A DNA stretch of 64,000 nt from Cytophagaceae bacterium (GTDB lineage: Bacteria > Bacteroidota > Bacteroidia > Flavobacteriales > Flavobacteriaceae), in contig PALD01000037.1 of assembly GCA_002710685.1 (NCBI GenBank), forward strand, positions 239,953 through 303,952, in the 5' to 3' direction. The translations under genes were made by a program, and so were the position numbers. Below the pieces are notes generated by a model, which was not told the origin of the DNA, did no database searches, and was given only the letters and a program-made list of their open reading frames with translations. Below, in pieces: positions 35,562-44,069 of the stretch (the stretch's first letter is position 1; each line of letters opens with the position of its first letter).

Positions 35562-37268
35562 GTGAACACACAACCCGAAGAGATGTATGATGCCATAGTG
35601 GTAGGTACAGGAATAAGCGGTGGATGGGCCGCTAAAGAACTATGCGAGGCAGGTCTTAAAACCCTTGTCCTTGAGCGTGGACGCATGGTAAAGCACATTG
35701 AAGATTATCCCACGGCAAACATGGATCCCTGGGATTTTAAATTTAAGGGGCAGCAAACCCGTGAAGAAGCAGCTAAGCAGTTCAAACAGGCCCGTACAGG
35801 GTATACTACTAACAAGGCCCACAGCCATTTCTTTGTGAACGACCTTGACCATCCTTACAATGAGACTAGACGTTTTGACTGGATGCGTGGCTACCACGTG
35901 GGCGGAAGGAGCATCATGTGGGGCCGTCAAAGCTATCGATGGAGTGATTTTGATTTTGAGGCAAACAAAAAAGAAGGTATTGCCGTTGACTGGCCGGTGC
36001 GCTATAAAGATATAGCCCCATGGTACGATAAGGTAGAAGAATATATAGGAGTAAGTGGTTCACTTGATGGATTGCCCCAACTTCCTGATGGGAAGTTTGG
36101 ACCTCCCATGGCGATGAACTGTGTGGAAGAAGAAGTGAAGAAGAATATCGCAGCTAACTATAAAGACAGGATAATGACCATAGGGCGTTGTGCTCATATC
36201 ACCGGCACAAAATCTTTTGAAGGGCGTTCTAGTTGCCAGTACCGCAACCGTTGTATGAGAGGATGTCCCTTTGGCGCATATTTTAGTAGCAACTCATCTA
36301 CATTGCCGGCAGCAGAAAAGACCGGCAATATGACCATAAGGCCCTTTAGCATAGTGCACGAGGTTGTATATGATGATAAAACAGGCCTGGCTAGCGGTGT
36401 TAAGGTAATTGATACTGAAACAAATGAAAAACTGGAGTTTAAGTCAAAAGTCATTTTCCTTTGTGCATCAGCCATTGCCACGGCATCCATATTGATGCAA
36501 TCCAAGTCTGACCGTTTTCCCAATGGTTTGGGCAACGACAGTGGCGAACTGGGACACAACATCATGGATCACCACTTCCGTGTGGGAGCATCAGGTAAAT
36601 TTGATGGATTTGATGATAAATATTATAAGGGCAGAAGGGCAAATGGGGTATACATCCCCCGTTTTAGAAACCTAGGGGGTGACACGGATATGCCCAACTT
36701 CAAGAGGGGATATGGATATCAAGGTGGAGCCAGCAGGGGAGACTGGACAGAGGCTGTTGCCGAGCTAGGCTACGGACCAGAACTCAAGGAAGCCATAGGG
36801 AAACCGGGTGGATGGACCATGGGGGTTACCGCTTTTGGCGAATGCCTACCCTACCATGACAACAAGATGACCCTTGATTATGATAAAAAGGATAAATGGG
36901 GACTGCCCACGATTACCTTTGATGCAGGCTGGAAGGAGAATGAATGGGAAATGCGCAAGGACATGAAACAACAAGCCGTGGAGATGCTTACCAAAGCAGG
37001 ATTCAAGGATGTGCAGGCCTATGACTCGCCAGGTGCCCCAGGACTGGGTATCCATGAGATGGGAACTGCCAGGATGGGCCGTGACCCCAAGACTTCGGTG
37101 GTCAATGCAAACAATCAGGTACATACCGTTCCTAATGTATATGTGACTGATGGAGCCTTCATGGCATCTGCAAGTTGCGTGAACCCATCATTGACATACA
37201 TGGCCTTTACCGCTAGGGCAGCAGCCCACGCGGCAGAACAATTAAAGAATGGTAAATTTTCGGTATAA
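35562..37268 (+). CDS. GMC-family FAD dehydrogenase, likely large subunit of a periplasmic sugar dehydrogenase
   Basis: This 568-residue protein has the FAD motif VVGTGISGGWAAKEL at residues 13-27 and the C-terminal active-site regions GLGIHEMGTARMG and CVNPSLTYMAF (His and Asn). Around residues 224-236 a Cys cluster (SSCQYRNRCMRGCPFG) resembles the iron-sulfur site of FAD-dependent glucose dehydrogenases. It overlaps by one base a gluconate-2-dehydrogenase subunit-3-like gene whose Tat signal probably carries this subunit through the membrane, as it has no signal of its own. The start is GTG at 35562 or ATG at 35583. Oxidation of a sugar hydroxyl, perhaps C3, is inferred from the locus. Confidence 0.87.
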   Translation: MNTQPEEMYDAIVVGTGISGGWAAKELCEAGLKTLVLERGRMVKHIEDYPTANMDPWDFKFKGQQTREEAAKQFKQARTGYTTNKAHSHFFVNDLDHPYNETRRFDWMRGYHVGGRSIMWGRQSYRWSDFDFEANKKEGIAVDWPVRYKDIAPWYDKVEEYIGVSGSLDGLPQLPDGKFGPPMAMNCVEEEVKKNIAANYKDRIMTIGRCAHITGTKSFEGRSSCQYRNRCMRGCPFGAYFSSNSSTLPAAEKTGNMTIRPFSIVHEVVYDDKTGLASGVKVIDTETNEKLEFKSKVIFLCASAIATASILMQSKSDRFPNGLGNDSGELGHNIMDHHFRVGASGKFDGFDDKYYKGRRANGVYIPRFRNLGGDTDMPNFKRGYGYQGGASRGDWTEAVAELGYGPELKEAIGKPGGWTMGVTAFGECLPYHDNKMTLDYDKKDKWGLPTITFDAGWKENEWEMRKDMKQQAVEMLTKAGFKDVQAYDSPGAPGLGIHEMGTARMGRDPKTSVVNANNQVHTVPNVYVTDGAFMASASCVNPSLTYMAFTARAAAHAAEQLKNGKFSV

Positions 37269-37915
37269 TGATGAATAGAAGACAAGTTTTAAAGAATCTA
37301 GGCCTTGGGGCTGGCTACATGGTGGCAGCACCATCAGTCTTTAGCCTATTGCAGAGTTGCAAAAATGAACCAGGTTTTGAATGGGAACCCGTTTTCCTCA
37401 CTCCGGCTAATGGATATGCATTACAGCAAATCCTGGAGGTAATTATACCAAAAACCGACACTCCGGGAGCCACAGATGTAAATATTGCCCAGTTCATTGA
37501 TGCATATTTGAACGAGGTGGCTGATGAGAAGGAACAAGATGACTTCAAGGCTGGCGCAAATGCTTTTGCCATAAACTTCAAGAGCAACTTGAACAAGAGC
37601 GTTGAAGATGGCGACCCAGAAGATTTTGAAAAGGCTGTAAAAATGTACCTGGGCGCTGAGCCAGAGCAAAGAGAAGATTTTGTAAAAAGGCTTTCTGCCA
37701 CGCAAGATCCAGAAGCTCCTGAAGAGACCGAGGTAGACACAGAGGCCACATCTTATGGATATCTGGACAATGTGCGCAACCGTGCCATCTGGGCCTGGAA
37801 AAACAGTGAAGAAGTGGGTGAAAACGTATTGTGGTACGATCCCGTCCCCGGCACTTTAATAGGTTGTATGGAGATAGGCGAGAACGGCAATAATGGAAAA
37901 ACCATGTCACTCTAA
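37268..37915 (+). CDS. Gluconate 2-dehydrogenase subunit 3-like protein (Tat-exported small subunit)
   Basis: This 215-residue protein has a twin-arginine signal (NRRQVLKNLGLGAGYMVAAP) with a Cys further on (LLQSC) that may be lipidated. The Gluconate_2-dh3 domain follows (about 45-200, LQQILEVIIPKTDTPGATDVNIAQFIDAYL). Such subunits escort and anchor GMC dehydrogenases. Start is the ATG at 37268 (TAATG overlap) or 37271. The following gene starts 1 bp after its stop. Confidence 0.88.
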   Translation: MMNRRQVLKNLGLGAGYMVAAPSVFSLLQSCKNEPGFEWEPVFLTPANGYALQQILEVIIPKTDTPGATDVNIAQFIDAYLNEVADEKEQDDFKAGANAFAINFKSNLNKSVEDGDPEDFEKAVKMYLGAEPEQREDFVKRLSATQDPEAPEETEVDTEATSYGYLDNVRNRAIWAWKNSEEVGENVLWYDPVPGTLIGCMEIGENGNNGKTMSL

Positions 37916-37916
37916 C

Positions 37917-38837
37917 ATGAAACGACGAGATTTTATACAAAAAGGAACCCTTGGAGGTTCCTTTTTGGCTTTTGGTGGGGCGCAGGCTTTTTCGCTTAAA
38001 GCGAAAGAAGATCAACCGCAAAATAGTTTTAAACTAAAATATGCCCCGCACATCGGGATGTTCAAAGGCCTTGCGGGAGAAGACCCCATAGATCAGCTCG
38101 ATTTTATGGCAGACCAAGGGTTTACCGCCTTTGAGGACAACGAGATGCGCAACAAGCCCGTGAAGCTCCAGGAAAAGATGGCCGCCACCATGGCAAGGCG
38201 CGGCATAGAGATGGGGGTTTTTGTAGCACATAAGATCTACTGGACAGAGCCTAACCTGACCAGTGGTGATAAAACAAAGCGCAAAGAGTTTTTAAGCGAG
38301 ATAAAAGCTTCTGTGGAGGTGGCAAAACGGGTGAATGCAAAGTGGATGACCGTGGTCCCCGGGTATGTTGACCAGCGTCAAAACCTGGCCTATCAAACGG
38401 CGCATGTGGTAGAAAGCCTCAAGCAAGCTGTTGATATCCTTGAGCCTCATGGCATCACCATGGTGCTTGAGCCACTTAACTTTTACAACCATCCCGGGCT
38501 GTTCTTAAAAGAGTCGCCGCAAGCCTTTGAGGTCTGCAAGGCCGTTGACAGCCCATCCTGTAAGATACTTTTTGACATCTATCACCAGCAGATACAAGAG
38601 GGAAACCTAATCCCCAATATTGAAAAATGCGGGGATGAAATAGCATATTTTCAAGTGGGTGACAATCCCGGCAGGAATGAGCCCACCACTGGAGAAATCA
38701 ACTTTGCCAATGTTTTCAAGTTTATCTACGAGAAGGGATACACCGGCATCGTGGGTATGGAGCATGGCAACTCAAAACCGGGCAAGGCGGGAGAGCAGGC
38801 CGTGATTGATGCATATAAAAAAGTGGATATCAGGTAA
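37917..38837 (+). CDS. Tat-exported TIM barrel, hydroxypyruvate isomerase-like
   Basis: This 306-residue protein begins MKRRDFIQKGTLGGSFLAFGG, a twin-arginine signal. An AP-endonuclease-2-like barrel follows with VLEPLNFYNHPG (Glu ligand), CKILFDIYHQQ (Asp/His), and GIVGMEHGNSKPG (Glu). It resembles hydroxypyruvate isomerase-family proteins. The upstream in-frame start at 37893 lies inside the previous gene; the Tat motif fixes 37917. A perfect palindrome (37990-38006) lies right after the signal sequence. Export beside the GMC complex suggests it acts on the oxidised sugar. Confidence 0.86.
   Translation: MKRRDFIQKGTLGGSFLAFGGAQAFSLKAKEDQPQNSFKLKYAPHIGMFKGLAGEDPIDQLDFMADQGFTAFEDNEMRNKPVKLQEKMAATMARRGIEMGVFVAHKIYWTEPNLTSGDKTKRKEFLSEIKASVEVAKRVNAKWMTVVPGYVDQRQNLAYQTAHVVESLKQAVDILEPHGITMVLEPLNFYNHPGLFLKESPQAFEVCKAVDSPSCKILFDIYHQQIQEGNLIPNIEKCGDEIAYFQVGDNPGRNEPTTGEINFANVFKFIYEKGYTGIVGMEHGNSKPGKAGEQAVIDAYKKVDIR
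37990..38006. repeat. Dispersed palindrome TTTCGCTTAAAGCGAAA
   Basis: Perfect 17-base inverted repeat inside the Tat TIM-barrel gene. It differs from TTTGGCTTAAAGCCAAA only by a compensatory G/C swap in both arms. Confidence 0.75.
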
Positions 38838-38857
38838 GGTATCCACTTTTCTTTTTT
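38821..38857 (+). terminator. Terminator of the GMC operon
   Basis: AAGTGGATA pairs with TATCCACTT across a 10-base loop containing the stop codon, followed by a T-rich tract (TTCTTTTTT). Confidence 0.75.
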
Positions 38858-38870
38858 GGCTTAAAGCCAA
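38855..38870. repeat. Dispersed palindrome TTTGGCTTAAAGCCAA
   Basis: Sixteen of the 17 bases of the main palindrome, between the GMC operon terminator and the end of the convergent trehalase gene. Confidence 0.7.
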
Positions 38871-38873
38871 CTA

Positions 38874-40490
38874 TCAATTTTCCTTAAGGTCCATATAGAC
38901 CCCGTTAGTCCACCCAAAACCGTCCTGCGTGGGGTATTCACCACCACCCGCAACCAGGGTCGTGTCCGTGACGTTGTACTTTTCAAGCATTTTGCCTGTG
39001 CGCTTGTACACCTGCTCATTGAGGCGCAGCCAGCGTGTCTTGATATCTTCTGCAAGGTTGTCAAGGCCATGTTTTTCCAGCCCCCTCACCGCAAGCCATT
39101 GATGTGGTGGCCAGCCATTGGGACTGTCCCACTGTTGCCCGTTGTCATTAAGTGTGGTGACCAGGCCGCCAGGTTTCAAGAAATCTTTTTTAAGCGCGGC
39201 CGCGACGCCCGCTGCCTGCTCATCTGTGGCAAGGTTAAAATATAGTGGATAGACCATTGCCAGTGATTTTACATCAGTAAAACCCGCCTTGTCCAGGTCA
39301 TGATCTTTGTATATTTTTTCTTTTGTATCCCAGAGGTAACGGTTTATGGCCAGTCGTCTTGCACTTGCCGCATCAGTCATTTTCTGGGCTTTGCGCTCCT
39401 CTCCTGTACTTGTATAGGCTTTCGCCAAAGTAACTTCAAGGTTATACATCAGGGCATTGAGGTCAACGGGAATGATTCTCGTGGTCTTGATTGTCTCCAG
39501 GTTGTTAGGGTCTGCAAACCAACGGCTACTAAAGTCCCAGCCGCTTTCACAGGCCGCCGAGATATTGAGGTAGACATCTTCTGGAGTCCTTCCTTTAGCT
39601 TCCTGGGCCGTGAGGATGTCTTCCCGGTAACTCTCGGCGCGTGGGGTTCTTGTGTTGCTATAATAGCGGTTGAGAACACTGCCGTCATCAAGCTTGACCA
39701 CGCGTGCTGCCTGGTTTCCACTTGCCAAGCTGTCAACACCCTTCATCCAGAAATCATATTCTTTTTCTAGTGCGTCCACATAGCGGGAGTATACGGTGGT
39801 GTCGCTTTGTGTGCTTTCCAGGAGGTTGACCATTTCTGCAAAAAAGGGAGGTTGGCTCCTCCCCTTATAATAGGTACGGTTACCATTGGGGATAAAGCCC
39901 AGGGTTTCTATCTGGTAAGTAAAATTATCAAGGATATTCTCAATGAGCTTGACCTCTCCGGCTTCTTTAAGGCCTAAAAGTATAAAGTAACTATCCCAGT
40001 AATACACCTCCCTAAACCTTCCGCCAGGTACTATGTATGGATTGGGCAGGTCAATCCTTGAACCGGTTTCACCCTCATCAGCATCCCTCTTGAGATATGG
40101 CCACAGTGCGTTGATATGCTCTGCGACCGTTCTTGTGGTATCACTGTGAAAGTTGCTCGTGGGCGTATCTGGCAGTTCAAAGTTTTCTGTGACAAATTCA
40201 CGGATGTTTACCTTGACATCAGATTGCTTTTTAGCCTCCTTGTACCATTTTAAAATGGAGTCTGCGGGATGCTTGGGGTCACTATCCACAAAGGTTTTGC
40301 CATCTGCAAAAATATGTTGCATCTGTACATCCTCAAGAAGTTCGCCATAACGTTGTATGGGGTCTTCATCTTTTTTAGAGAATGTTTCCTCAGCCGTTAA
40401 AGCATTGTTTTCTTGCTCCTTGTCATTGTTTTTACAGGAGGAAAGAATCACGGTAAGCGTAAATATCATAAAGAGATGGGGGAATTTCAT
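38874..40490 (-). CDS. treA: Alpha,alpha-trehalase (GH37), lipoprotein
   Basis: This 538-residue protein has a lipoprotein signal (LTVILSSC). Both trehalase signatures are present: PGGRFREVYYWDSYF (about residues 156-170) and QWDSPNGWPPHQW (near 455-467). It hydrolyses trehalose to two glucose molecules, most likely in the periplasm or at the outer surface. It sits next to the 3-keto-sugar genes, so trehalose is a plausible substrate of the whole locus. An azurin gene lies 21 bp upstream on the same strand. Confidence 0.93.
   Translation of the reverse strand: MKFPHLFMIFTLTVILSSCKNNDKEQENNALTAEETFSKKDEDPIQRYGELLEDVQMQHIFADGKTFVDSDPKHPADSILKWYKEAKKQSDVKVNIREFVTENFELPDTPTSNFHSDTTRTVAEHINALWPYLKRDADEGETGSRIDLPNPYIVPGGRFREVYYWDSYFILLGLKEAGEVKLIENILDNFTYQIETLGFIPNGNRTYYKGRSQPPFFAEMVNLLESTQSDTTVYSRYVDALEKEYDFWMKGVDSLASGNQAARVVKLDDGSVLNRYYSNTRTPRAESYREDILTAQEAKGRTPEDVYLNISAACESGWDFSSRWFADPNNLETIKTTRIIPVDLNALMYNLEVTLAKAYTSTGEERKAQKMTDAASARRLAINRYLWDTKEKIYKDHDLDKAGFTDVKSLAMVYPLYFNLATDEQAAGVAAALKKDFLKPGGLVTTLNDNGQQWDSPNGWPPHQWLAVRGLEKHGLDNLAEDIKTRWLRLNEQVYKRTGKMLEKYNVTDTTLVAGGGEYPTQDGFGWTNGVYMDLKEN
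39417..39429. repeat. Dispersed palindrome GGCTTTCGCCAAA
   Basis: Inside the trehalase gene. Same 13-mer as at 31805. Confidence 0.55.
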
Positions 40491-40511
40491 GGATATATCT
40501 TTCGCGTAAGC

Positions 40512-41033
40512 TTACTCCACGATAAACTTGCCGTTCATCATGCTGTAATGCCCAGGAAAGCTACAGATAAAGGTATATTCTCCTTTTTCTGGGGCATCAA
40601 AGGTAATTGAGGTTTCTTGACCACCGCCTATCATCTTGGTGTGTGCGATAACCTGGTCAGTGCCTTCTGGGATATAATCGTTATCCCTGGCGGTTGATGC
40701 TTTTGCTGCAAATTCAGACATCTGTGTGCCTTGTGTCAAAAGCACAAAGTTGTGCCCCATTACCTCTACGGGCTGCTTGCCGGTATGCCTCAGGACAAGT
40801 TTTACCTTTTTGCCTGCGGGAACCTTGATTTCCTTCATGTTAAACTGCATCTGGTCATTTGCAAGAAGTACGATTTCAGTAACGTTAGGGTCTTCTTTTT
40901 TAGTTGAGGTTGAGGTATTTGTCTTAAGTTTGACCTCTTCTTTTTTATCTTCTTTTTTGTCACCGCCACCGCAGTTGATGAATAATACGGTTAATGCAGA
41001 TAGGGCAATTGTTTTTAAAATTCTCATTGTCAT
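40512..41033 (-). CDS. azu: Azurin-like cupredoxin, lipoprotein
   Basis: This 173-residue protein has a lipoprotein signal (TVLFINC, then Gly-rich and Lys/Glu-rich linker) and an azurin domain (about 48-173). The copper ligands are visible: His in VMGHNF and the Cys-His-Met set in CSFPGHYSMM. It is a periplasmic electron carrier. Placed directly before trehalase and near the GMC dehydrogenase, it may accept electrons from that enzyme; no cytochrome c gene is seen in the locus. Start at 41033, or two codons later at 41027. Confidence 0.92.
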   Translation of the reverse strand: MTMRILKTIALSALTVLFINCGGGDKKEDKKEEVKLKTNTSTSTKKEDPNVTEIVLLANDQMQFNMKEIKVPAGKKVKLVLRHTGKQPVEVMGHNFVLLTQGTQMSEFAAKASTARDNDYIPEGTDQVIAHTKMIGGGQETSITFDAPEKGEYTFICSFPGHYSMMNGKFIVE

Positions 41034-41044
41034 GATGTTTAAAG

Positions 41045-41061
41045 TTTGGCTTTAAGCCAAA
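41045..41061. repeat. Dispersed palindrome TTTGGCTTTAAGCCAAA
   Basis: Upstream of the azurin start (11 bp away). It is the reverse complement of the 17-mer at 914. Confidence 0.75.
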
Positions 41062-41100
41062 TTAAAAATGTTTATTAGCTGTTTTTATTGTGATATCCTG

Positions 41101-41124
41101 CCTTTTTTACCTAGATAAAAAAGG
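41101..41124. terminator. AT-rich hairpin between the YheT and azurin genes
   Basis: CCTTTTTTA and TAAAAAAGG form 9-base arms around six bases. It follows the leftward YheT gene and could serve as a weak terminator. Confidence 0.35.
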
Positions 41125-41171
41125 AAGCCGTAATATACGAACGTTTTTACGCGGCTGCAATTAAAAATGGG

Positions 41172-42131
41172 CTAGCTTAAAAAGGCTAGGGCGCGCTCCT
41201 CGCTATAATAGAACGGGGTGTGTTTTACAAAGCCCACATGGCCGCCGGCATAGGGTGTTTCAAGAAAGAATTGTTGATTGGATTCAGCTTGCTGTACCGG
41301 GTAGCAGCTGCCGGTCATAAAGGTATCGTTCCTGGCATTGAGCAGGAGGGTGGGCACTTGTATGTCCTTTAAAAACTGTGAGCTGCTGCTTTTTTTATAA
41401 TAATCCATTGCATTGTCAAAACCATGGGCAGGTGCGGTGTACATCTCGTCAAAAGTTTCAAAAGACTTGATCTTCTTGACGACCTTGGGATCTATGTCGC
41501 TATTGAATTTTTCTAGTTTTTGCTTGAACTTGCCGCGCAGGGTAAGCAGGAAATTCCAGCGGTAGAGGGCGTTGATTTTTTGATTAAGGCAATCCAGCGA
41601 TTCCTTGAGGTCCACCGGGGTCGAGATGGCGACTGCCTTGTGGATGTTCTTGGGCCTTTCTCTTTCTTCTCCCAGGTATTTGAGGATGAGGTTGCCCCCC
41701 AGGCTAAAGCCCACTAGGTTGATAAAATCATATTTATCAATCTTAAGGATGTGGTTTATCACGGCCTCGACATCTTCAGTGGCACCGCTGTGATAGGTTT
41801 TGTAGCTCAGGTTCTGCTCACCGCTGCAGCCCCGCAGGTTGATGGAGACGGTGTCAAGACCATTCTGGTTGAGAATCTTTGCCATGCCCTGCATATAGGG
41901 ACGTTTTGAGTTGCCCTCAAGCCCGTGGAAGATGGCAGTAATACCGCGCGCGGATTTTTTGCCGTGAGCATAACTCCAGTCTATATCCAGAAAATCACCA
42001 TCATCCAGCCACAGGCGTTCGCGGGTATGGTCTACCCCGGCCACTTTTCTGAACTGTGAGGCATAGACCGTGTTTACATGGGCATTTTTAAAGCCTACCG
42101 GGGGCTTATATGTGGAGTTTATGAGCGGCAT
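41172..42131 (-). CDS. yheT: YheT-family alpha/beta hydrolase
   Basis: This 319-residue protein has the YheT opening (FKNAHVNTVYASQFRK), the nucleophile elbow GFSLGG (Ser near residue 148), an acid in LLLNARNDTF and the His in GGHVGF. The substrate is unknown; the family is cytoplasmic and related to ABHD1/3-type esterases. Single gene. Confidence 0.9.
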   Translation of the reverse strand: MPLINSTYKPPVGFKNAHVNTVYASQFRKVAGVDHTRERLWLDDGDFLDIDWSYAHGKKSARGITAIFHGLEGNSKRPYMQGMAKILNQNGLDTVSINLRGCSGEQNLSYKTYHSGATEDVEAVINHILKIDKYDFINLVGFSLGGNLILKYLGEERERPKNIHKAVAISTPVDLKESLDCLNQKINALYRWNFLLTLRGKFKQKLEKFNSDIDPKVVKKIKSFETFDEMYTAPAHGFDNAMDYYKKSSSSQFLKDIQVPTLLLNARNDTFMTGSCYPVQQAESNQQFFLETPYAGGHVGFVKHTPFYYSEERALAFLS

Positions 42132-42188
42132 GGCAGTTATTTGCCACTAAATTAAAAAGCAAAGTCATACTTACAAAGCTTTTAACTG

Positions 42189-42202
42189 TTATGCGCGCAT
42201 AA
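42189..42202. promoter_or_regulatory. Perfect palindrome TTATGCGCGCATAA ahead of the thioesterase gene
   Basis: A 14-bp perfect palindrome is directly joined to a near-consensus -7 element (TAATATTTG), 37 bp before the thioesterase ATG. The position suits an operator over the promoter. Confidence 0.4.
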
Positions 42203-42239
42203 TATTTGTAATTTTATCCTTCTAAAAATTACTTTATCC

Positions 42240-42719
42240 ATGTTTACTAAACAATTTGAGATACGCTGGAGCGATATAGATGCAAACAGGCACCTGGCCA
42301 ACAGTGCATATATCAATTTTATGAGCCATACCCGTATGAGCTATCTGCTTGAGATAGGTTTTGGGCAGATTGAGCTGGCAAAACAGAGCATAGGCCCTGT
42401 TGCGTTTTATGAGCATATTTTTTATTTCAGGGAGGTTTTTCCTGGTAAGCCCATCACCGTTTCGCTACAATTGCGCGGCCTCTCAGAAGATGGTATGTTC
42501 TTTGAATTCCTGCACAACTTCTATGATTACAAAGGTAGAAATTTTGCTTCATGCGAAATGATGGGCGCCTGGATAGACCTAAACGAGCGCAAGCTCATGG
42601 CCCTGCCACAAGATATGCTCGACAATTTTAAAGGACTTGAAAAGACAGCAGATTTTAAAGTACTTACCAAAGAAGATACCCGGAGGTTCAACAGAAAACC
42701 AAAAGACCTTAGCCAGTAA
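42240..42719 (+). CDS. Acyl-CoA thioesterase, hotdog fold (4HBT)
   Basis: This 159-residue protein opens with the 4HBT signature FEIRWSDIDANRHLANSAYINFMSHTR (catalytic Asp in WSDID and the following His). It likely hydrolyses acyl-CoA or aryl-CoA thioesters in the cytoplasm. The 3' end overlaps the convergent EamA gene by 11 bp. Confidence 0.9.
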   Translation: MFTKQFEIRWSDIDANRHLANSAYINFMSHTRMSYLLEIGFGQIELAKQSIGPVAFYEHIFYFREVFPGKPITVSLQLRGLSEDGMFFEFLHNFYDYKGRNFASCEMMGAWIDLNERKLMALPQDMLDNFKGLEKTADFKVLTKEDTRRFNRKPKDLSQ

Positions 42720-43611
42720 GTTGTTTTTTTTTCGGTTTACGGGTAGAAAGATACACCCCGGCGAAGATAAATATGGCTGCGATGATGCGTATCAAGGTAA
42801 GTCTATCAGCACCTGTGATAACGGCAAAAAGAACCGCGATTAAAGGTTGCAGGTATATAAATGCCCCTATGGTTGAAGCCTTGAGGCTCTTAAGCGCATA
42901 GATATTGAGCAGGTAGGTCATGAACGTGGTGCCCACCACCACAAAGGCCATTGTAGCCATCACAGGGGTAGATAGCGACGACCATTGCACCGCGGCAAAC
43001 TCTCCTATTGTAAAGGGTAGGTTGATGACCACCCCTATTAAAAAGAGCCATTTCATCAAGGTAACCGTGCTGTATTTTTTGGTAAGCGGCTTGACCAGGA
43101 TAAGGTACACCGCATAGGATGATGCATTGACCACAAACAGTAAATTGCCCAGTTGGATACTCGGTGCGTTTTCTTGTTGGCTTTCGCCGAAAAGTATCAG
43201 TACCAGTGTTCCTACTAGCCCCATCAAGATCCCCACGATTTTTACCCAGCCTATCTTTTCTTTTAGAAAAACAGCAGAAAGCAACAACAGCATCACAGGC
43301 GATGTGGTTATCACCACAGAGCTGTTGATGGGCGTTGAAAGCTGCAGCCCCTTAAAAAAGGCAAGCATGTTGATGGCCATGCCAAACACGGCACAGGCCA
43401 AGAACCTGGGCCAGTCTTTGCGGTCTATCTTTTCGTTCTTAACGAAAATACTTGCCACCCAAAAAAGAACACTAGCACCCAGTACCCTGAGCAAGATAAA
43501 CCCAAAGGGAAGTATATGCGCGGGCATGATATCTTTTGCTATGGTGTGGTTTATGCCATAGATAAAACTGGCAATGGTGGCCGCGGCGACTGCGGGGTAG
43601 CGCTTGTTCAT
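42709..43611 (-). CDS. EamA-family (DMT) transporter
   Basis: This 300-residue protein has ten predicted helices in two EamA repeats (1-145 and 155-295), with the closing PLIAVLFAVITGADRLT. It is likely a metabolite exporter in the inner membrane. It follows the ArsC-like gene by 9 bp and probably shares its promoter. Two palindromes lie in the coding sequence (43177 and 43430). Confidence 0.9.
   Translation of the reverse strand: MNKRYPAVAAATIASFIYGINHTIAKDIMPAHILPFGFILLRVLGASVLFWVASIFVKNEKIDRKDWPRFLACAVFGMAINMLAFFKGLQLSTPINSSVVITTSPVMLLLLSAVFLKEKIGWVKIVGILMGLVGTLVLILFGESQQENAPSIQLGNLLFVVNASSYAVYLILVKPLTKKYSTVTLMKWLFLIGVVINLPFTIGEFAAVQWSSLSTPVMATMAFVVVGTTFMTYLLNIYALKSLKASTIGAFIYLQPLIAVLFAVITGADRLTLIRIIAAIFIFAGVYLSTRKPKKKQLTG
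43177..43192. repeat. Dispersed palindrome TTGGCTTTCGCCGAAA
   Basis: Inside the EamA gene. Matches 16 of 17 bases of the copies at 3383 and 17168. Confidence 0.65.
43430..43448. repeat. Hairpin TTTTCGTT-CTT-AACGAAAA
   Basis: Eight-base perfect arms around CTT inside the EamA gene. A distant relative of the dispersed palindromes. Confidence 0.45.
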
Positions 43612-43620
43612 AGGGAGGGG

Positions 43621-43974
43621 TTAACCGTGGATGGCTTCTTTTGCCGCAGCAACGGTCTTCTTGCTGTTGCCCACAAAGATCTTGTCACCCAAGATGACCA
43701 CGGGCCTTTTTAAAAAGGTATAATGGTCAAGAAGCAGGCCTTTATAATCTTTATCTTCTAGGTCTTTTGTGTTGAGGCCGCGTTCCCGATAAAGCCTTGC
43801 CCTCTTGTTAAAAAGCGCTTCATAGCTGCCCGTGGAAGCATAAAGTTCCTGTAGTTGGGTTTCGGTGATGGGGTTTTCCTTGATTTCCTGTAAGGTAAAA
43901 CCAGCTGGGAGGTTGAGCTCATCCAGAATTCTTTTACAGGTGTCGCAGGTAGATAGATAGTAGACTTTTTGCAT
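43621..43974 (-). CDS. ArsC/Spx-family reductase-like protein
   Basis: This 117-residue thioredoxin-fold protein has STCDTCKRIL (CxxC; the first Cys is the usual catalytic residue) and the family segment FLKRPVVILGDKIFVGNSK. It is close to the arsenate reductase-like YffB/Spx group. Whether it reduces arsenate cannot be told. First gene of a pair with the EamA transporter. Confidence 0.87.
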   Translation of the reverse strand: MQKVYYLSTCDTCKRILDELNLPAGFTLQEIKENPITETQLQELYASTGSYEALFNKRARLYRERGLNTKDLEDKDYKGLLLDHYTFLKRPVVILGDKIFVGNSKKTVAAAKEAIHG

Positions 43975-43993
43975 ATCAAGATGGTTGAGGCTG

Positions 43994-44001
43994 CAAAGTT
44001 A
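43994..44001 (-). promoter_or_regulatory. -7 box for the ArsC-like gene
   Basis: Minus-strand TAACTTTG, exact TAnnTTTG, 19 bp upstream of the start. Confidence 0.45.
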
Positions 44002-44042
44002 GTTTACCTGGTTTCAATAACGGGCATGAGTTACAAAAAGGC

Positions 44043-44050
44043 TAAATTTG
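44043..44050 (+). promoter_or_regulatory. -7 box for the DinB gene
   Basis: TAAATTTG ends 19 bp before the ATG at 44070. Confidence 0.45.
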
Positions 44051-44069
44051 TTTAAAATGAAACGCTACC

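Noticed and set aside
40506..40515. GTAAGCTTAC palindrome upstream of trehalase
   Set aside because: A single 10-base palindrome is expected by chance in a window of this size, and it lies at the end of the azurin gene.
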